Source: CAYOSF01 sp964406605
GTDB taxonomy: Bacteria; Chloroflexota; Dehalococcoidia; DSTF01; RBG-16-68-14
Assembly (NCBI GenBank): GCA_964406605.1
Contig: CAYOSF010000007.1
Span: forward strand, 186,001-250,000
DNA: 64,000 nucleotides
Direction: 5' to 3'
Shown: one piece after another, positions 40,915-50,465 of the stretch
How the letters are laid out: every line of letters starts with the position of its first letter
Position numbering within the stretch: position 1 is the stretch's first letter
The notes under the pieces: generated by a model
The model's database searches: none
Seen by the model: only the letters and a program-made list of their open reading frames with translations
What the model was told of the DNA's origin: nothing
Translations under genes and position numbers: made by a program

Positions 40915-43422
40915 GTGGTCAAGCGACGCGATCAAGAGACCCAGGATCCCCTACCCGATGCGTTGGTCGCCCTGGCTGCCTCCCTGGAGGGGGTGGCGGA
41001 GGCCGACGACGTACTGAACCGGCTCACACAGGGCTTGGCGGACCTCGGCGTCGCTTGCGCTCTCTTCGTCCAGGATGCCGACGGACCGGATCTCCGGCTG
41101 GAACGGGCTACGCTTCCCCTGGTGCCGGATGTCTGGGGCCGACCGCTACGACTGCCTCGGCTGAACGCCGCGCTGACCGGCGGTCGACCAACGTCGCACG
41201 CCGATATCGATGATGCTTTCACCGAAACGGGCACGGGCGGGACGCGGCGCGGGCTGCTGACGCGGGCGGTAGGCGGCACCCTCATCGTTGCGCCGATGCG
41301 CCTCGACCGCGACCGTGGCGCCGTCCTTTGCCTCACCTCTCGGGCGCTCGAGGAACGCGCCGCAGCCGCGGCCTGGGAGCTGGCCCTTCAGGTCGGTGCC
41401 GGGCTGCGCCGGCGCGGGCCGGAGGAGCAGGCGACACCCACTCGTGGCGGCCTCGGGGAGGCCGGCGACGCCGACCAGTCTCTCTTCCATGAATTGACCC
41501 GAAGGCTCAGCTACTCCCTCAAGGGCGAGGAGATCGTGAGCACCGGACTGGAGGTGTTGGCGACGGCTCTGCCCATTGGGGTAGCGGTGGCTGTCTCATG
41601 TCGGGGCAAGGAGGACGTCGCGACCGTCTACCTGCCCAGGAACGCGCCGGCCGATCAAGCCGGCAGTGCCGCCAAGGATGCCCTCGACGCCTTCGTTGAA
41701 CTCACGGGAGGAAAGCACCTTTCCTGCGAGCGGCCACCGTCCCAGACTGTGACGCTGGCAGCCGAGGCTCCTCCCGGTGCTGCGGACGGTCGCCTGCGCA
41801 GCGTGCTGGATGCACCGATGGTAGCGGGCGGCGAGGTGACGGGGCTGCTTCGGATCGGCTTGGCCCGGCCGGATGCTCTTGACGCCCAGAAGGAGCGGGT
41901 CTTCTACACGGTCGCGAACCAGATCTCGCTGGCGCTTGAGCGCGAAGCGGCACAACGCGAGGCTCAGCGCGCGCACCTGGCGTCTCTGGCCGAGAGCTTG
42001 AGCGACGGCGTTGTGTTGGTGGACGCGGAGCTGCGAGTCACGTCACTGAACGAAGCCGCCCGCCAGCATCTGTCCTCCCTGGGCGGGGCGGTCGCGGCCG
42101 AGGGCGGCGCGCTGGACGACCCCGCTCTGGTCGATTTGGCGAGGGAGGCACTCTCCTCACAGAAGCCGACGTCGCTGCGAGAACTCCCCGCCAGCCCCGC
42201 GTCCGTCGAGCGACGCTACTTGATGGCGATGGCCGCGCCCCTGGCTGGTTCAAACGAGGGCTCACAGGCGGTTGTGATCCTGCGCGATGTCACGGAGGAA
42301 CGGCTCATGCAGGAACGGCTCCTCCAGTCGGAAAAGATGGTCTCTGTCGGCCAGCTCGTCTCCGGCGTCGCCCACGAGCTGAATAACCCGCTCACCGGCA
42401 TCATGGGCTTCGCTCAGCTCCTCCTGGCGCGGGACCTGGACGAATCGACCAAGCGCGACGTCAACACCATCCACACGGAAGCGGAACGGGCCGCCAAGAT
42501 AGTCCAGAACCTGCTCTCGTTCGCGCGGCGCAAGAAGGCCGAGAAGGAGATGGCCAACCTGAACGTGCTGCTGGAGCGGGTGCTGGAGTTGTGCTCGTAC
42601 GAACTGGCGGTCAAGGACATCGGGCTGGAGCTCGATCTGGACCCAAGACTGCCCGAGACGATGGTCGACGCCAACCAGATCCAGCAGGTCTTCTTCAACA
42701 TCATCATCAACGCCGAGCACGCGATGGTGGGTGCCAACGGCCACGGCACGCTGTCCGTACGGTCGTGGCGGGAGAAGGATGTCGTTCGCCTGACGTTTCA
42801 CGATGACGGGCCGGGCATGGCGCCCGAGACGCTCCGGCGCATCTTCGACCCCTTCTTCACTACCAAGGAGACCGGCGAAGGCACCGGCCTGGGCCTGACC
42901 ATCTGCTACGGCATCATGGAGGATCACGGAGGGCGCATCTGGGCCGAGAGTCAGCCCGGCCGCGGCACCAGCTTCACGGTGGAGCTGCCCATCCTGGAGG
43001 GCGCCCAAGCTCCCTCTGGTCCTGAGGAGCAGCCGGAGCCGGCCGCGGGAGGTCGCTCCTTCCTGGTGGTGGACGATGAGGAGAGCATCCGGCGGCTGCT
43101 GGGGAGCATCCTCCGGGACGACGGCCACCACGTCGATACGGCGGGCAACGGCAAGGAGGCGCTGGAACACCTCGCCCACCGCCGCTACGACGTGATCGTC
43201 ACGGACATCAAGATGCCGGACATGGACGGCCGGAGCCTGTACCAGCGGCTGCTCGATACCGACCCTGAGCTGGCGCGGCGCACCATCTTCATCACCGGCG
43301 ACACGGTGAATCCGGACACGCGAGACTTCCTCCGAAGCGTGACGAACCCCTGCCTTCCCAAGCCCTTCGGCGTGCGCGAGGTACGGGAGACGATAGGGCA
43401 GGTGCTGGCGGGCGCTGAGTAG
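40915..43422 (+). CDS. Hybrid histidine kinase with C-terminal receiver domain
   Basis: An 835-residue cytoplasmic two-component protein. Two GAF-like sensor regions (about 15-170 and 190-345) and a PAS-like domain (about 355-470, SLAESLSDGVVLVDAELRV) are followed by HisKA with the phospho-acceptor His487 in VSGVAHELNNPLTG. The HATPase domain (about 580-700) has NIIINAEHAM, DDGPGMAPE and GTGLGLTICYG. The C-terminal receiver (about 716-835) has the acceptor Asp764 in VIVTDIKMPDMDG and a conserved PKPF. No transmembrane segment and no output domain are present, so a separate regulator is expected. The GTG start has AGGAGG 7 bases upstream. Ligands are unknown. Confidence 0.92.
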   Translation: MVKRRDQETQDPLPDALVALAASLEGVAEADDVLNRLTQGLADLGVACALFVQDADGPDLRLERATLPLVPDVWGRPLRLPRLNAALTGGRPTSHADIDDAFTETGTGGTRRGLLTRAVGGTLIVAPMRLDRDRGAVLCLTSRALEERAAAAAWELALQVGAGLRRRGPEEQATPTRGGLGEAGDADQSLFHELTRRLSYSLKGEEIVSTGLEVLATALPIGVAVAVSCRGKEDVATVYLPRNAPADQAGSAAKDALDAFVELTGGKHLSCERPPSQTVTLAAEAPPGAADGRLRSVLDAPMVAGGEVTGLLRIGLARPDALDAQKERVFYTVANQISLALEREAAQREAQRAHLASLAESLSDGVVLVDAELRVTSLNEAARQHLSSLGGAVAAEGGALDDPALVDLAREALSSQKPTSLRELPASPASVERRYLMAMAAPLAGSNEGSQAVVILRDVTEERLMQERLLQSEKMVSVGQLVSGVAHELNNPLTGIMGFAQLLLARDLDESTKRDVNTIHTEAERAAKIVQNLLSFARRKKAEKEMANLNVLLERVLELCSYELAVKDIGLELDLDPRLPETMVDANQIQQVFFNIIINAEHAMVGANGHGTLSVRSWREKDVVRLTFHDDGPGMAPETLRRIFDPFFTTKETGEGTGLGLTICYGIMEDHGGRIWAESQPGRGTSFTVELPILEGAQAPSGPEEQPEPAAGGRSFLVVDDEESIRRLLGSILRDDGHHVDTAGNGKEALEHLAHRRYDVIVTDIKMPDMDGRSLYQRLLDTDPELARRTIFITGDTVNPDTRDFLRSVTNPCLPKPFGVREVRETIGQVLAGAE

Positions 43423-43427
43423 CGCAA

Positions 43428-43449
43428 CCCCCGCCTTGTGCAGCGGGGG
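43428..43449 (+). terminator. GC-rich hairpin after the histidine kinase gene
   Basis: A perfect 7-bp stem CCCCCGC (43428-43434) / GCGGGGG (43443-43449) with an 8-base loop starts 5 bases after the stop codon. No T-tract follows, so it would be a Rho-independent terminator only in a loose sense, or an mRNA 3' stabiliser. Confidence 0.4.
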
Positions 43450-43548
43450 CGCGCCGCCGTGCGCCCGTCCTCTTGACAAGCCTTGGAGGGCGTCATACCG
43501 TTGCGGAAACGAGCTTGTGGTAGGCAGACGCGCAGAAGGTCTCTAGTG

Positions 43549-44235
43549 ATGGCCCGTTTCGGAAGCCTGCTGACGAAGAGTTGCGGCGCGCGCGTCGTGG
43601 TGATGGCGCTTGGCGTTCTGGTGCTGACCCTCGCCGGGCCGTCTTGCGGCGGCGAGGGCGACGGTGAGCCCGAGCCCTACGACTGGAGGATCGCCCTCAT
43701 CGAGGACCCCGGCAAGTACTGCGATGTCCAGGATCCAACGTGCCGGGAGTTCGTCCGGGAGGTGATCGAGGAGCTGAGGCCGCAGCCGACGCCGCTTTCC
43801 CTGGATGAGAGAATCCGGGAGATCCTGATGGAGGACCCCGCGATCCAGGCCATGGTTGGCGAGGGCCGGGAGGGCGAGGACTACTGGTTGAGGCTGACGC
43901 CCAAGACCGCTCCATGGATGGGCGGCGATGGCGCGATGGCGGACCTGGTGTTCGCGAATCCGGTCTACTACGAAGGTGAGGTCTGGTCCTCATCGAATCC
44001 TTGCGCTGGACAGTCGGATGAAGGCTACGTCGATCCGGCGCAGGGATGCTACAGCGAGTTCCCGGAGTACTCGAAGGTGCCCAGCCTCATCACGGACGCC
44101 AGAGTCATATCCGCTAGGGTTGACATCACCCCCGGCGTTGTAGTGTCGATCACTTCTGAGGACTGGGCCTTCGATGAAGATGGCATCGAGCGGCAGATAG
44201 AGGCCATCATCGAGGACTCATCGACCTCACCCTGA
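43549..44235 (+). CDS. Exported hypothetical protein (possible lipoprotein)
   Basis: A 228-residue protein without a family I recognise. I start at ATG 43549 (MARFGSLLTKSCG); a GTG at 43483 would add 22 basic residues. A signal peptide core (VVVMALGVLVLTLAGPSCGG) ends at a Cys. The preceding GPS is a poor lipobox, so lipidation is only possible. The acidic mature part has four further Cys and Asp/Glu-rich helices (CREFVREVIEELRPQ), then a middle beta-like part (YWLRLTPKTAPWMGGDGAMA). The C-terminus ends in an acidic helix. It stands alone between the kinase and sulfotransferase-like genes. Confidence 0.65.
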   Translation: MARFGSLLTKSCGARVVVMALGVLVLTLAGPSCGGEGDGEPEPYDWRIALIEDPGKYCDVQDPTCREFVREVIEELRPQPTPLSLDERIREILMEDPAIQAMVGEGREGEDYWLRLTPKTAPWMGGDGAMADLVFANPVYYEGEVWSSSNPCAGQSDEGYVDPAQGCYSEFPEYSKVPSLITDARVISARVDITPGVVVSITSEDWAFDEDGIERQIEAIIEDSSTSP

Positions 44236-44320
44236 CGGCCCCAAGATAGCGGGCACCCAACGTGCCGGTTCGCTATGATGCGTGCGGCAGCGCGCCCTAG
44301 CGGCGCGCCCGGAAACGCGC

Positions 44321-45730
44321 ATGGCTTCTCGTCTCGACTACGCTCCGGCTATCGCCCGGCAACTCCTGCTCGATACTGCCCGCAGGCTGCGCCCCGGTGG
44401 CCTCGCCGCCCTCGCCGCCAGCTGGCCCGGTGGCAAGCAGTTGGTGATCGTCACGGGCGCCGGCCGGTCCGGCACCAGCGCGGTCGCCCGCGTCCTCCAC
44501 GAGTCCGGCGTGAGCATGGGGAGCGAAATGGGCGAGGCGTCAGAGTCCAACCCCGAGGGCTACTACGAGGACTTGGACGTCCTGTGGCTGAACGAGCGGC
44601 TTATGGCCGAGCTGGGCATGTCCGGCGTATGGCGTCGGAACCGGGGGCGGTGGTCCTGGCGATCGACCGTCCTGGCTGTGGCCAGGAGGTATCGGGACGA
44701 AATGGCCGAACTCGTTTCGAAGGCCGGCGGCGGCTGGAAGGGTCCGCACTTCGCCATCACCCTTGAGGCCTGGCTTCCCGTCTTGCCGGCGCCGCCGAAG
44801 ATCGTGGTCTGCCTGCGAAGCCCGCGCGCGTACGCTGATTCGACAATTCGCATCTACGGGTTCGTAGGTCGGGACGCGGTAGAGCGCCAGTGGGCGAAGC
44901 ACTACCATCGGATCCTGGACGTTGTGCGCGACTACAAGCTGGAGGCGACCTGCGTGGAATTCGATACGCTGGTGGAGCATCCGCAGGAAACAACGGCCGC
45001 CCTGGCGGAGTTCATAGGCCATCCCCTAAGAGCTGAATTCATCAACCCGCCGCTCCGGCACCACGCTCGTCCGGTGGCGAAGAAGTACGTCGGCCTGTAC
45101 CGGGAGGTTCTCGCGCTGGGGAGAGACGGCCCGCTGCTTCCCTTCGCAGGCCGAGGGGCGGGAGCCGACGCGGAGGGCGGGATCGCTCCAGTGGCGGAGC
45201 CTCGTGAGCGCGAGGCAGCCATGGAGCCCATTGGCGGCGAAGGAGTGGAGGCGATCAATGCCTATGTCAGAGAGGTCGACGACATAGACGCTCGGACCGG
45301 CGCGGCAAAGGCTGTTTGGACCTTGCGGGTAGGTCTGCCGCGCGCCAAGCTCCAGCGGCCGGAAGAGCTCGGCATGACCCTGCCGGAGGCGATGGAGGAA
45401 ACGCGGTCGGCCTCGGCCGAATATGCGTCAGTCCTGAGGGAGGCTCAGGAACGCCTGGAGGCGCTGGAATGCCCGCCTGGGTTCCGGCAGTATCATGAGC
45501 TGACCGAGCTCCGGCTGAACCTGGAGCGCGTGGTCGCGGAGCTGATGCGGATGTCGGTGGAAGGTGATGCTCCTGACCAAGAGACTCTGAAGGCGACGTT
45601 GCGTGCCTGGCGACGGTTCGGGCGGAGTGCGCCCTTCGACAAGGCGCAGGAGCGCCGCGAGCGCGAGTACGCGCGTGCACTCGAACGGTCGGGCTACTTG
45701 GCGGCGCGCAAAGAGGCAGCGCCGGAGTGA
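44321..45730 (+). CDS. Sulfotransferase-like protein
   Basis: A 469-residue protein whose N-terminal half is a P-loop fold of the sulfotransferase type. The 5'-phosphosulfate loop reads VIVTGAGRSGTSAVARVL, and the 3'-phosphate-binding block reads IVVCLRSPRAYADSTIRIY with the Arg and Ser of the PAPS site. YVEF-like EATCVEFDTLVEHPQETTAALAEFIG follows, as in bacterial sulfotransferases. The C-terminal third (about 300-469) is helical and Glu/Arg-rich with no known domain. A TATGAT box at 44274-44279 favours the ATG at 44321 over the GTG at 44282. It lies upstream of two convergent O-antigen ligase-like genes, which suggests a role in modifying a surface glycan. Confidence 0.75.
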   Translation: MASRLDYAPAIARQLLLDTARRLRPGGLAALAASWPGGKQLVIVTGAGRSGTSAVARVLHESGVSMGSEMGEASESNPEGYYEDLDVLWLNERLMAELGMSGVWRRNRGRWSWRSTVLAVARRYRDEMAELVSKAGGGWKGPHFAITLEAWLPVLPAPPKIVVCLRSPRAYADSTIRIYGFVGRDAVERQWAKHYHRILDVVRDYKLEATCVEFDTLVEHPQETTAALAEFIGHPLRAEFINPPLRHHARPVAKKYVGLYREVLALGRDGPLLPFAGRGAGADAEGGIAPVAEPREREAAMEPIGGEGVEAINAYVREVDDIDARTGAAKAVWTLRVGLPRAKLQRPEELGMTLPEAMEETRSASAEYASVLREAQERLEALECPPGFRQYHELTELRLNLERVVAELMRMSVEGDAPDQETLKATLRAWRRFGRSAPFDKAQERREREYARALERSGYLAARKEAAPE

Positions 45731-45758
45731 CCCGTCTCCGGTGCGGGCCCTGCGCGCA

Positions 45759-48347
45759 TCAAGGGGTGTCTGTCTCGCTGGTCCAACGTTCGAGCGCCAT
45801 CTCCGCCCGCGCGTAGCGACCGGGCACGGCTCGCTGCCACTCGCCGGGCAGAAGGATGGTTTGAGGCGAACCCCGGAAGAACTTGAAACGATAGTAGAGG
45901 ATGCCGGTCAGGTGGAACTGGACCTGGCTGGTCGCCAGGCGCAGCTCGGACCGCAGCGCGTCCACCACTTCCGCCGGCACCTCTCCCGCCGGATAGGAGT
46001 CGCCCAGGAGCACCAGCGCCTCCACTTCGTCGAGCTGGCCCGCCCGAAGCCACTGCTCGCGGGCCTTCTCCAACTCGCCGCGGGCGGCATACCAACGGCC
46101 AAGCGCCGTCCGGGCCCTACCGTGGTCCGGCTGAAGATCGAGCACTTGGTCGAGGAGGACGAGCGCCTCGTCCAGCATGCCGTCATCGATGAGCGCCTCC
46201 GCCAGCGTTACTTTGCCGTCCTCGTTCCCGGGGTGGGCTGCCACGTCATCTCGGCAAGCGACCAGCGCCTCTTCTCTGGTGAGAGGCCCGGCCGGTACAC
46301 CTGCCACCGTGAGCCGAAGAAGCCCGCACGGGTTGAAGATGATCGCAGACTGCCCGACGATGTCCGGGAATCGTGCCAGGCGAAAGGGGCTCTCGCTCCA
46401 GAAGGAGGAATCGGCAAGGCCCATGTCCAGGAAGAGGGCTTTCGAGTAGGCCCTGACCGCGTCGTCACCCCAGTTGGTCTTCTCCAACGCTGTTCCGGCG
46501 GCCAGCACCACGGCCGGGTCCTTGCTCGCGAATTCGAGCGCCGCCAGGGCCTCCGTTCGCGCCTCCTGTCGTTCGCCCGCCTCGGCATACAGCAGGGCCA
46601 GGTTGGTGTGACCGATGGCGCTGCGTGGCTCCAGATCCAGGCCCTTCTCCAACTGGCCGATGGCCTCGTCTAGCAGAGTCGGGTTCCTGGTGGTGAGGTA
46701 CCACTGACCCTGGACCAGGCCCAGCTGGAATCGGTAGATCGCGAACTGCGGGTCCAGGTCCACTGCCCGCTGGGCGTCCTCCACTGCCTCCGGCCAGCGC
46801 TGGGCGTTGGCATTGGACAGGCCGTTGCTGTAGTGAAAGTGGGCGATGTCCAGCCGGCCCCACGTGATGAGCAGGCCCGCCAGCGCAACAGGTATGGCGG
46901 TGCGCGCAGCCATGTGCAGCGCCCCGCCCAGACTGGGCCAGGGCGCCCCAGCTACGTCCGCCCGCTCCACGTTTGCGTCCTGTTCCCGCAGGCTGAGGAC
47001 CGCGATCGCGCCCACGGCCGCCAGAGCCACAAGCGGTCCCTTGAACCCGTTGGGTGCGTCGAACAGGCTGAAGGTGGCGAAGGCGGCGAGGGAGCCCGCG
47101 CATGCTACGATACTGAGCCGGGCGTCGCCTTCGGTCTTGCGCATGCCCCGAACGAGCAGCCAGGTCAGCACGCCTGCCAGCGCCGCCGCGGCCAGCACCC
47201 CAAGTGCGCCCATGTCGACGGTCGTCTGCAGGAATCCATTGTGAGAGTGGAACGCGTGATTTGGATACTGGCCGCTGTATTCCGGGTAGAGGAGAGCATA
47301 GATGCCAGGGCCCGTGCCCAGCATCGGGTAGTCGGCGATCATCTCGGTCCCCGCCTGCATGACGTCCAGACGGGGCACGCCGGACGGACGGAATAGCCAG
47401 AGGGGCCTCGCCTGCACGTGCTGCACCACGAAGGCCGCTACCAGTACCGCCAGTGCCAGCAGCAGCGCCGATGCTCCCGCGATGAACCGTTGCTGAGGCG
47501 TCGCAGGGCGAAGCTCTCGGAGCAAGGTTCGGCCGCCTGGCGTGACGCCGGCCAGCAGCCCCACTGTCGTCAGGCTGCCTGCAGCGACGGCTAGCCACGC
47601 GGACCGCGTGAGGGACAGAAAGATGGCCAGCACGACTACCAGTGCTGCCAGCGCTGCCAGCGCCCTTACCGCTTTCGGCAGCGGACGGAGCACCGTCACC
47701 AGGAAGAAGGGCACGCTCATCGCCAGGATGCCGCCGAGCAGGTTCGGATGGTCGCCCACGTCGTGCACCTTGGGCACGGTCGCCGGTACCAGGTCACCCA
47801 GGGATAGGCTGCCCCGCACCGCGTCCGTGAGCTGGAGCCAGTCGACGTAGTCGCTTCCCACGACCCAGACCGCCTTAACGGCGGCGGCGAGCATCGCCAG
47901 CATCAGCGCCATCTCCAACTGCCAGCGTTGGAGCAGCCCGCCGTCCGACAGGACGTAGAAGACGGCGATGGCCATGAGGGCGGTGAGAGTCACTTCCAGG
48001 CTGACCCGCCAATCGAGCGAGGTGGCCGTGGTCAGAAGGTAGACTCCCAGCAGCGCCACGAGCGGCACGTCGAGCACGCTCCCGCCGGGAAGACGTCGCG
48101 TGGCTATAAGGAAGATGAGGTACGGGATGAGGACCAGGCCGGTCACCAGATGCAGTTTCACCGTCGCTGGGAACGCGTCCAGTTCGAGGAACGGAAGCGG
48201 TGTGATCAGGTAGTAGCCGAGCCAGGACGCGGCAATGCAGACCGTGCCCAGGCCAAGCGCGGGGGCAAGGAGAGAGGCCCCGCCTGGGAGCGTGGGCCGT
48301 GAATCGTCAGCGTTCGGTTCAGTCGAGGGCGGCGATGATGCTGCCAT
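45759..48347 (-). CDS. O-antigen ligase-like membrane protein with C-terminal TPR domain
   Basis: An 862-residue protein with a polytopic membrane half (about 25-490, a dozen hydrophobic segments). The O-antigen ligase/polymerase (Wzy_C-type) core is the loop GTGPGIYALLYPEYSGQYPN followed by AFHSHNGFLQTTVDMGALG, with the conserved His residues. The C-terminal half (about 500-860) is a run of TPR-like helices (AVDLDPQFAIYRFQLGLVQG, GLDLEPRSAIGHTNLALLYA, VLDLQPDHGRARTALGRWYA). It probably ligates or polymerises a surface glycan. A similar, shorter protein lies immediately upstream. No lipid A genes are seen, so the acceptor is more likely a wall or S-layer polymer. Confidence 0.85.
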   Translation of the reverse strand: MAASSPPSTEPNADDSRPTLPGGASLLAPALGLGTVCIAASWLGYYLITPLPFLELDAFPATVKLHLVTGLVLIPYLIFLIATRRLPGGSVLDVPLVALLGVYLLTTATSLDWRVSLEVTLTALMAIAVFYVLSDGGLLQRWQLEMALMLAMLAAAVKAVWVVGSDYVDWLQLTDAVRGSLSLGDLVPATVPKVHDVGDHPNLLGGILAMSVPFFLVTVLRPLPKAVRALAALAALVVVLAIFLSLTRSAWLAVAAGSLTTVGLLAGVTPGGRTLLRELRPATPQQRFIAGASALLLALAVLVAAFVVQHVQARPLWLFRPSGVPRLDVMQAGTEMIADYPMLGTGPGIYALLYPEYSGQYPNHAFHSHNGFLQTTVDMGALGVLAAAALAGVLTWLLVRGMRKTEGDARLSIVACAGSLAAFATFSLFDAPNGFKGPLVALAAVGAIAVLSLREQDANVERADVAGAPWPSLGGALHMAARTAIPVALAGLLITWGRLDIAHFHYSNGLSNANAQRWPEAVEDAQRAVDLDPQFAIYRFQLGLVQGQWYLTTRNPTLLDEAIGQLEKGLDLEPRSAIGHTNLALLYAEAGERQEARTEALAALEFASKDPAVVLAAGTALEKTNWGDDAVRAYSKALFLDMGLADSSFWSESPFRLARFPDIVGQSAIIFNPCGLLRLTVAGVPAGPLTREEALVACRDDVAAHPGNEDGKVTLAEALIDDGMLDEALVLLDQVLDLQPDHGRARTALGRWYAARGELEKAREQWLRAGQLDEVEALVLLGDSYPAGEVPAEVVDALRSELRLATSQVQFHLTGILYYRFKFFRGSPQTILLPGEWQRAVPGRYARAEMALERWTSETDTP

Positions 48348-48466
48348 CTCCGTCCCTGAGCGCGGCCATCAGCGATGCATAGCTGCTCACGCGCTCTACC
48401 GTAGCCGGGCGCGTGGTAGCCGTCAAATGACACGCGGGCCGAGATGACCGACCGATTCCGGCCGAG

Positions 48467-50353
48467 CTAGTCGCAGGCCATGGTCCAGCAGTACACTTCG
48501 AGCCGGTGTTCCAGCGCTCGGTCTTCGAAGCCCAATCTCGCGTAGTGGTCACCCACGAATTGGCGGACCGGCGCGTTGTACGGGTCCAGCCTAACCGCGT
48601 CCTCCAGCAAGTCGAAGGTGTCTTCGACGGGCGTCCTGTCCACCTGCGCGAGCTGGAAGGTGGCCATCGCGAGGAGCAGGGTGTGATAGGCACTCGGCTC
48701 GAATCGAGATAGGAGTGTCTCGTACGTTTCGATGGCCCGTCCGAGCGCGTCGGCCGGCTCGATCGCTCCCGCTGCGGAGCGCTCGCGTGCCTGTCCTTCC
48801 ATGATCAGATAATCGTCCTGGAGCGGATTGAGGGTGACGGCTCGCCCGGCCAGCCGCGCCGCCTCCGCGTAGTCGCCCCGGCCGATCGCGCTCCTTGCCT
48901 GAGCGGCCGACAGGTCGGCGGCGGTCATGGTGGCGGCCCAGCCGAGTGACATCACACCGACCAGCGCCAGCGCCACGGCGGCCGTCCCGGCGGCCAACGT
49001 GCCGGACTCTGGCGGCTCGCCAGCTTCCCGACCGCTGCCGGGCGACGGAGTCGCCAGGAGGCCGGCCGTCGCCCCGAGGAGTAGCCACAAGACCCAGGTG
49101 GTCATGGCTTCGCTGAAACCGAAGAAGAGAGCCATGAGGTAGCCCACGATTGCTGCGGCCAGGGCGAGGAGCGCCGCGCGCGAGGCGAAGTCGTCCGTGG
49201 CCAGTGTCCGGCGTCCCGCGTGCCAGAGAACGGCTCCGACGAGCGCAAGGAAAGCAAGGAAGCCCAGCACTCCGGTTCCCGAGGCGAGATCCAGGAGCAG
49301 GTTGTGGGCGCTCTCCGGAGCAACGTTGGCCGTGCCAATGCCTTCCAGGTCGGGGCGGTCGCGATACTCGGCGAAGCGTATGGTGAAGGCGTCCTGCCCG
49401 TGGCCCAGCAGCGGCCGGTCCGCTGTCATCCGTATCGCCATTCGCCAAAGGCTGAGCCGGGTTCCCGCGGAGTCGTCCCGGGGCGCACTGAGCGGCCCGC
49501 CGCGTGCGGTCGCCTGCCCCAGCGCGGCGCGTCCCTTTGGCAGTCCGACGAACAGGAGCGACCCAAGCGTCACAAGCAGCAGCACGACCGCGATCCCCGC
49601 GGTGCCGGCCAGCGCCCATTGCGAAGGCCGCGGATGCGCGCCGATGCGGAAGTAGCGGAACCAGAGGATGGCGGCCACTGTCCAGATCACGATGGACACG
49701 GACGCGGCCACGTACGCGGCCCGGCTGAGCGTGAACAAGAGGGCGAGGAGCATCGCCAACATGCCGATCCCCAGTGCCGCGCGCTGCCATCGCTCCCGTG
49801 CGATCAGAATGAGGAAGGCCGAAGCGTTGATGACGGCGACGAGATAGGCGCCGAAGGCGTTCGCCTGGCCCAATGTTGCGGCGGGTCTGTTCAGCGCCTG
49901 GCCTGACCACTCGATCCAGTCCAGCCCAGCCTTCTGGATCAGGGCATAGATTGCCGTTGCCAACCCGCCGGCGAAGAGGCCGAGCAGCAGCCAACGCAGG
50001 TCCCGGGGCGTGCGCACGGCGGTCGCGGCGATGATGAAGAGCAGCATGTAGAGGAGCGTGGCCGCTAGACCCTGGTAGCGGAGGTGCTCGCCCATCAAGC
50101 TCCGCCGCCAGTCGATCGCGAAGACAAGGGCGAGCACATTGACGACGAGGAACGCGACCGCGGGCAGCCAGAGCGTTGCCGGCCAGCGACCGGCCGGCCA
50201 GCGCTCGCGCGCCACCACGACGGCGCCCCAGATGAGGGCAACGCCGGTGAAGGTGGCTGTCGTCACCAGCTTGGGCAGCACCACGTCGTCCTGGAGAGGA
50301 GCCACGACCACGAGGGGGACGATCGCGGCGAACAGGACGAGGAGGAAGAGCAT
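48467..50353 (-). CDS. O-antigen ligase-like membrane protein with short TPR tail
   Basis: A 628-residue paralogue-like partner of the next gene. About twelve hydrophobic segments (to about 500) contain the ligase core loop LLGHGQDAFTIRFAEYRDRPD and the PESAHNLLLDLASGTGVLG His motif, typical of the O-antigen ligase family. The C-terminal part (about 500-628) has two or three TPR-like units (AARLAGRAVTLNPLQDDYLI). Both genes are on the minus strand, 119 bp apart, and are probably co-transcribed. The sulfotransferase-like gene is convergent with them. The pair may act on different glycan acceptors; the specificity is unknown. Confidence 0.85.
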   Translation of the reverse strand: MLFLLVLFAAIVPLVVVAPLQDDVVLPKLVTTATFTGVALIWGAVVVARERWPAGRWPATLWLPAVAFLVVNVLALVFAIDWRRSLMGEHLRYQGLAATLLYMLLFIIAATAVRTPRDLRWLLLGLFAGGLATAIYALIQKAGLDWIEWSGQALNRPAATLGQANAFGAYLVAVINASAFLILIARERWQRAALGIGMLAMLLALLFTLSRAAYVAASVSIVIWTVAAILWFRYFRIGAHPRPSQWALAGTAGIAVVLLLVTLGSLLFVGLPKGRAALGQATARGGPLSAPRDDSAGTRLSLWRMAIRMTADRPLLGHGQDAFTIRFAEYRDRPDLEGIGTANVAPESAHNLLLDLASGTGVLGFLAFLALVGAVLWHAGRRTLATDDFASRAALLALAAAIVGYLMALFFGFSEAMTTWVLWLLLGATAGLLATPSPGSGREAGEPPESGTLAAGTAAVALALVGVMSLGWAATMTAADLSAAQARSAIGRGDYAEAARLAGRAVTLNPLQDDYLIMEGQARERSAAGAIEPADALGRAIETYETLLSRFEPSAYHTLLLAMATFQLAQVDRTPVEDTFDLLEDAVRLDPYNAPVRQFVGDHYARLGFEDRALEHRLEVYCWTMACD

Positions 50354-50465
50354 CTACGTCTCCTAGAGCGGAAGTGCCTCGCGCAGGCCGGCGAGCTGGC
50401 CGGGCCATCCATGCACCCGACAACGATCCTGAGATCGTGACTTCACGGGTCGCAAGGGCGCGCGC

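Noticed and set aside
43473..43501. Promoter with a TTGACA -35 before the exported protein at 43549
   Set aside because: The -35 is perfect, but at 17 bp the -10 position reads TACCGT (three of six bases) and no better box is found, so I do not call it.
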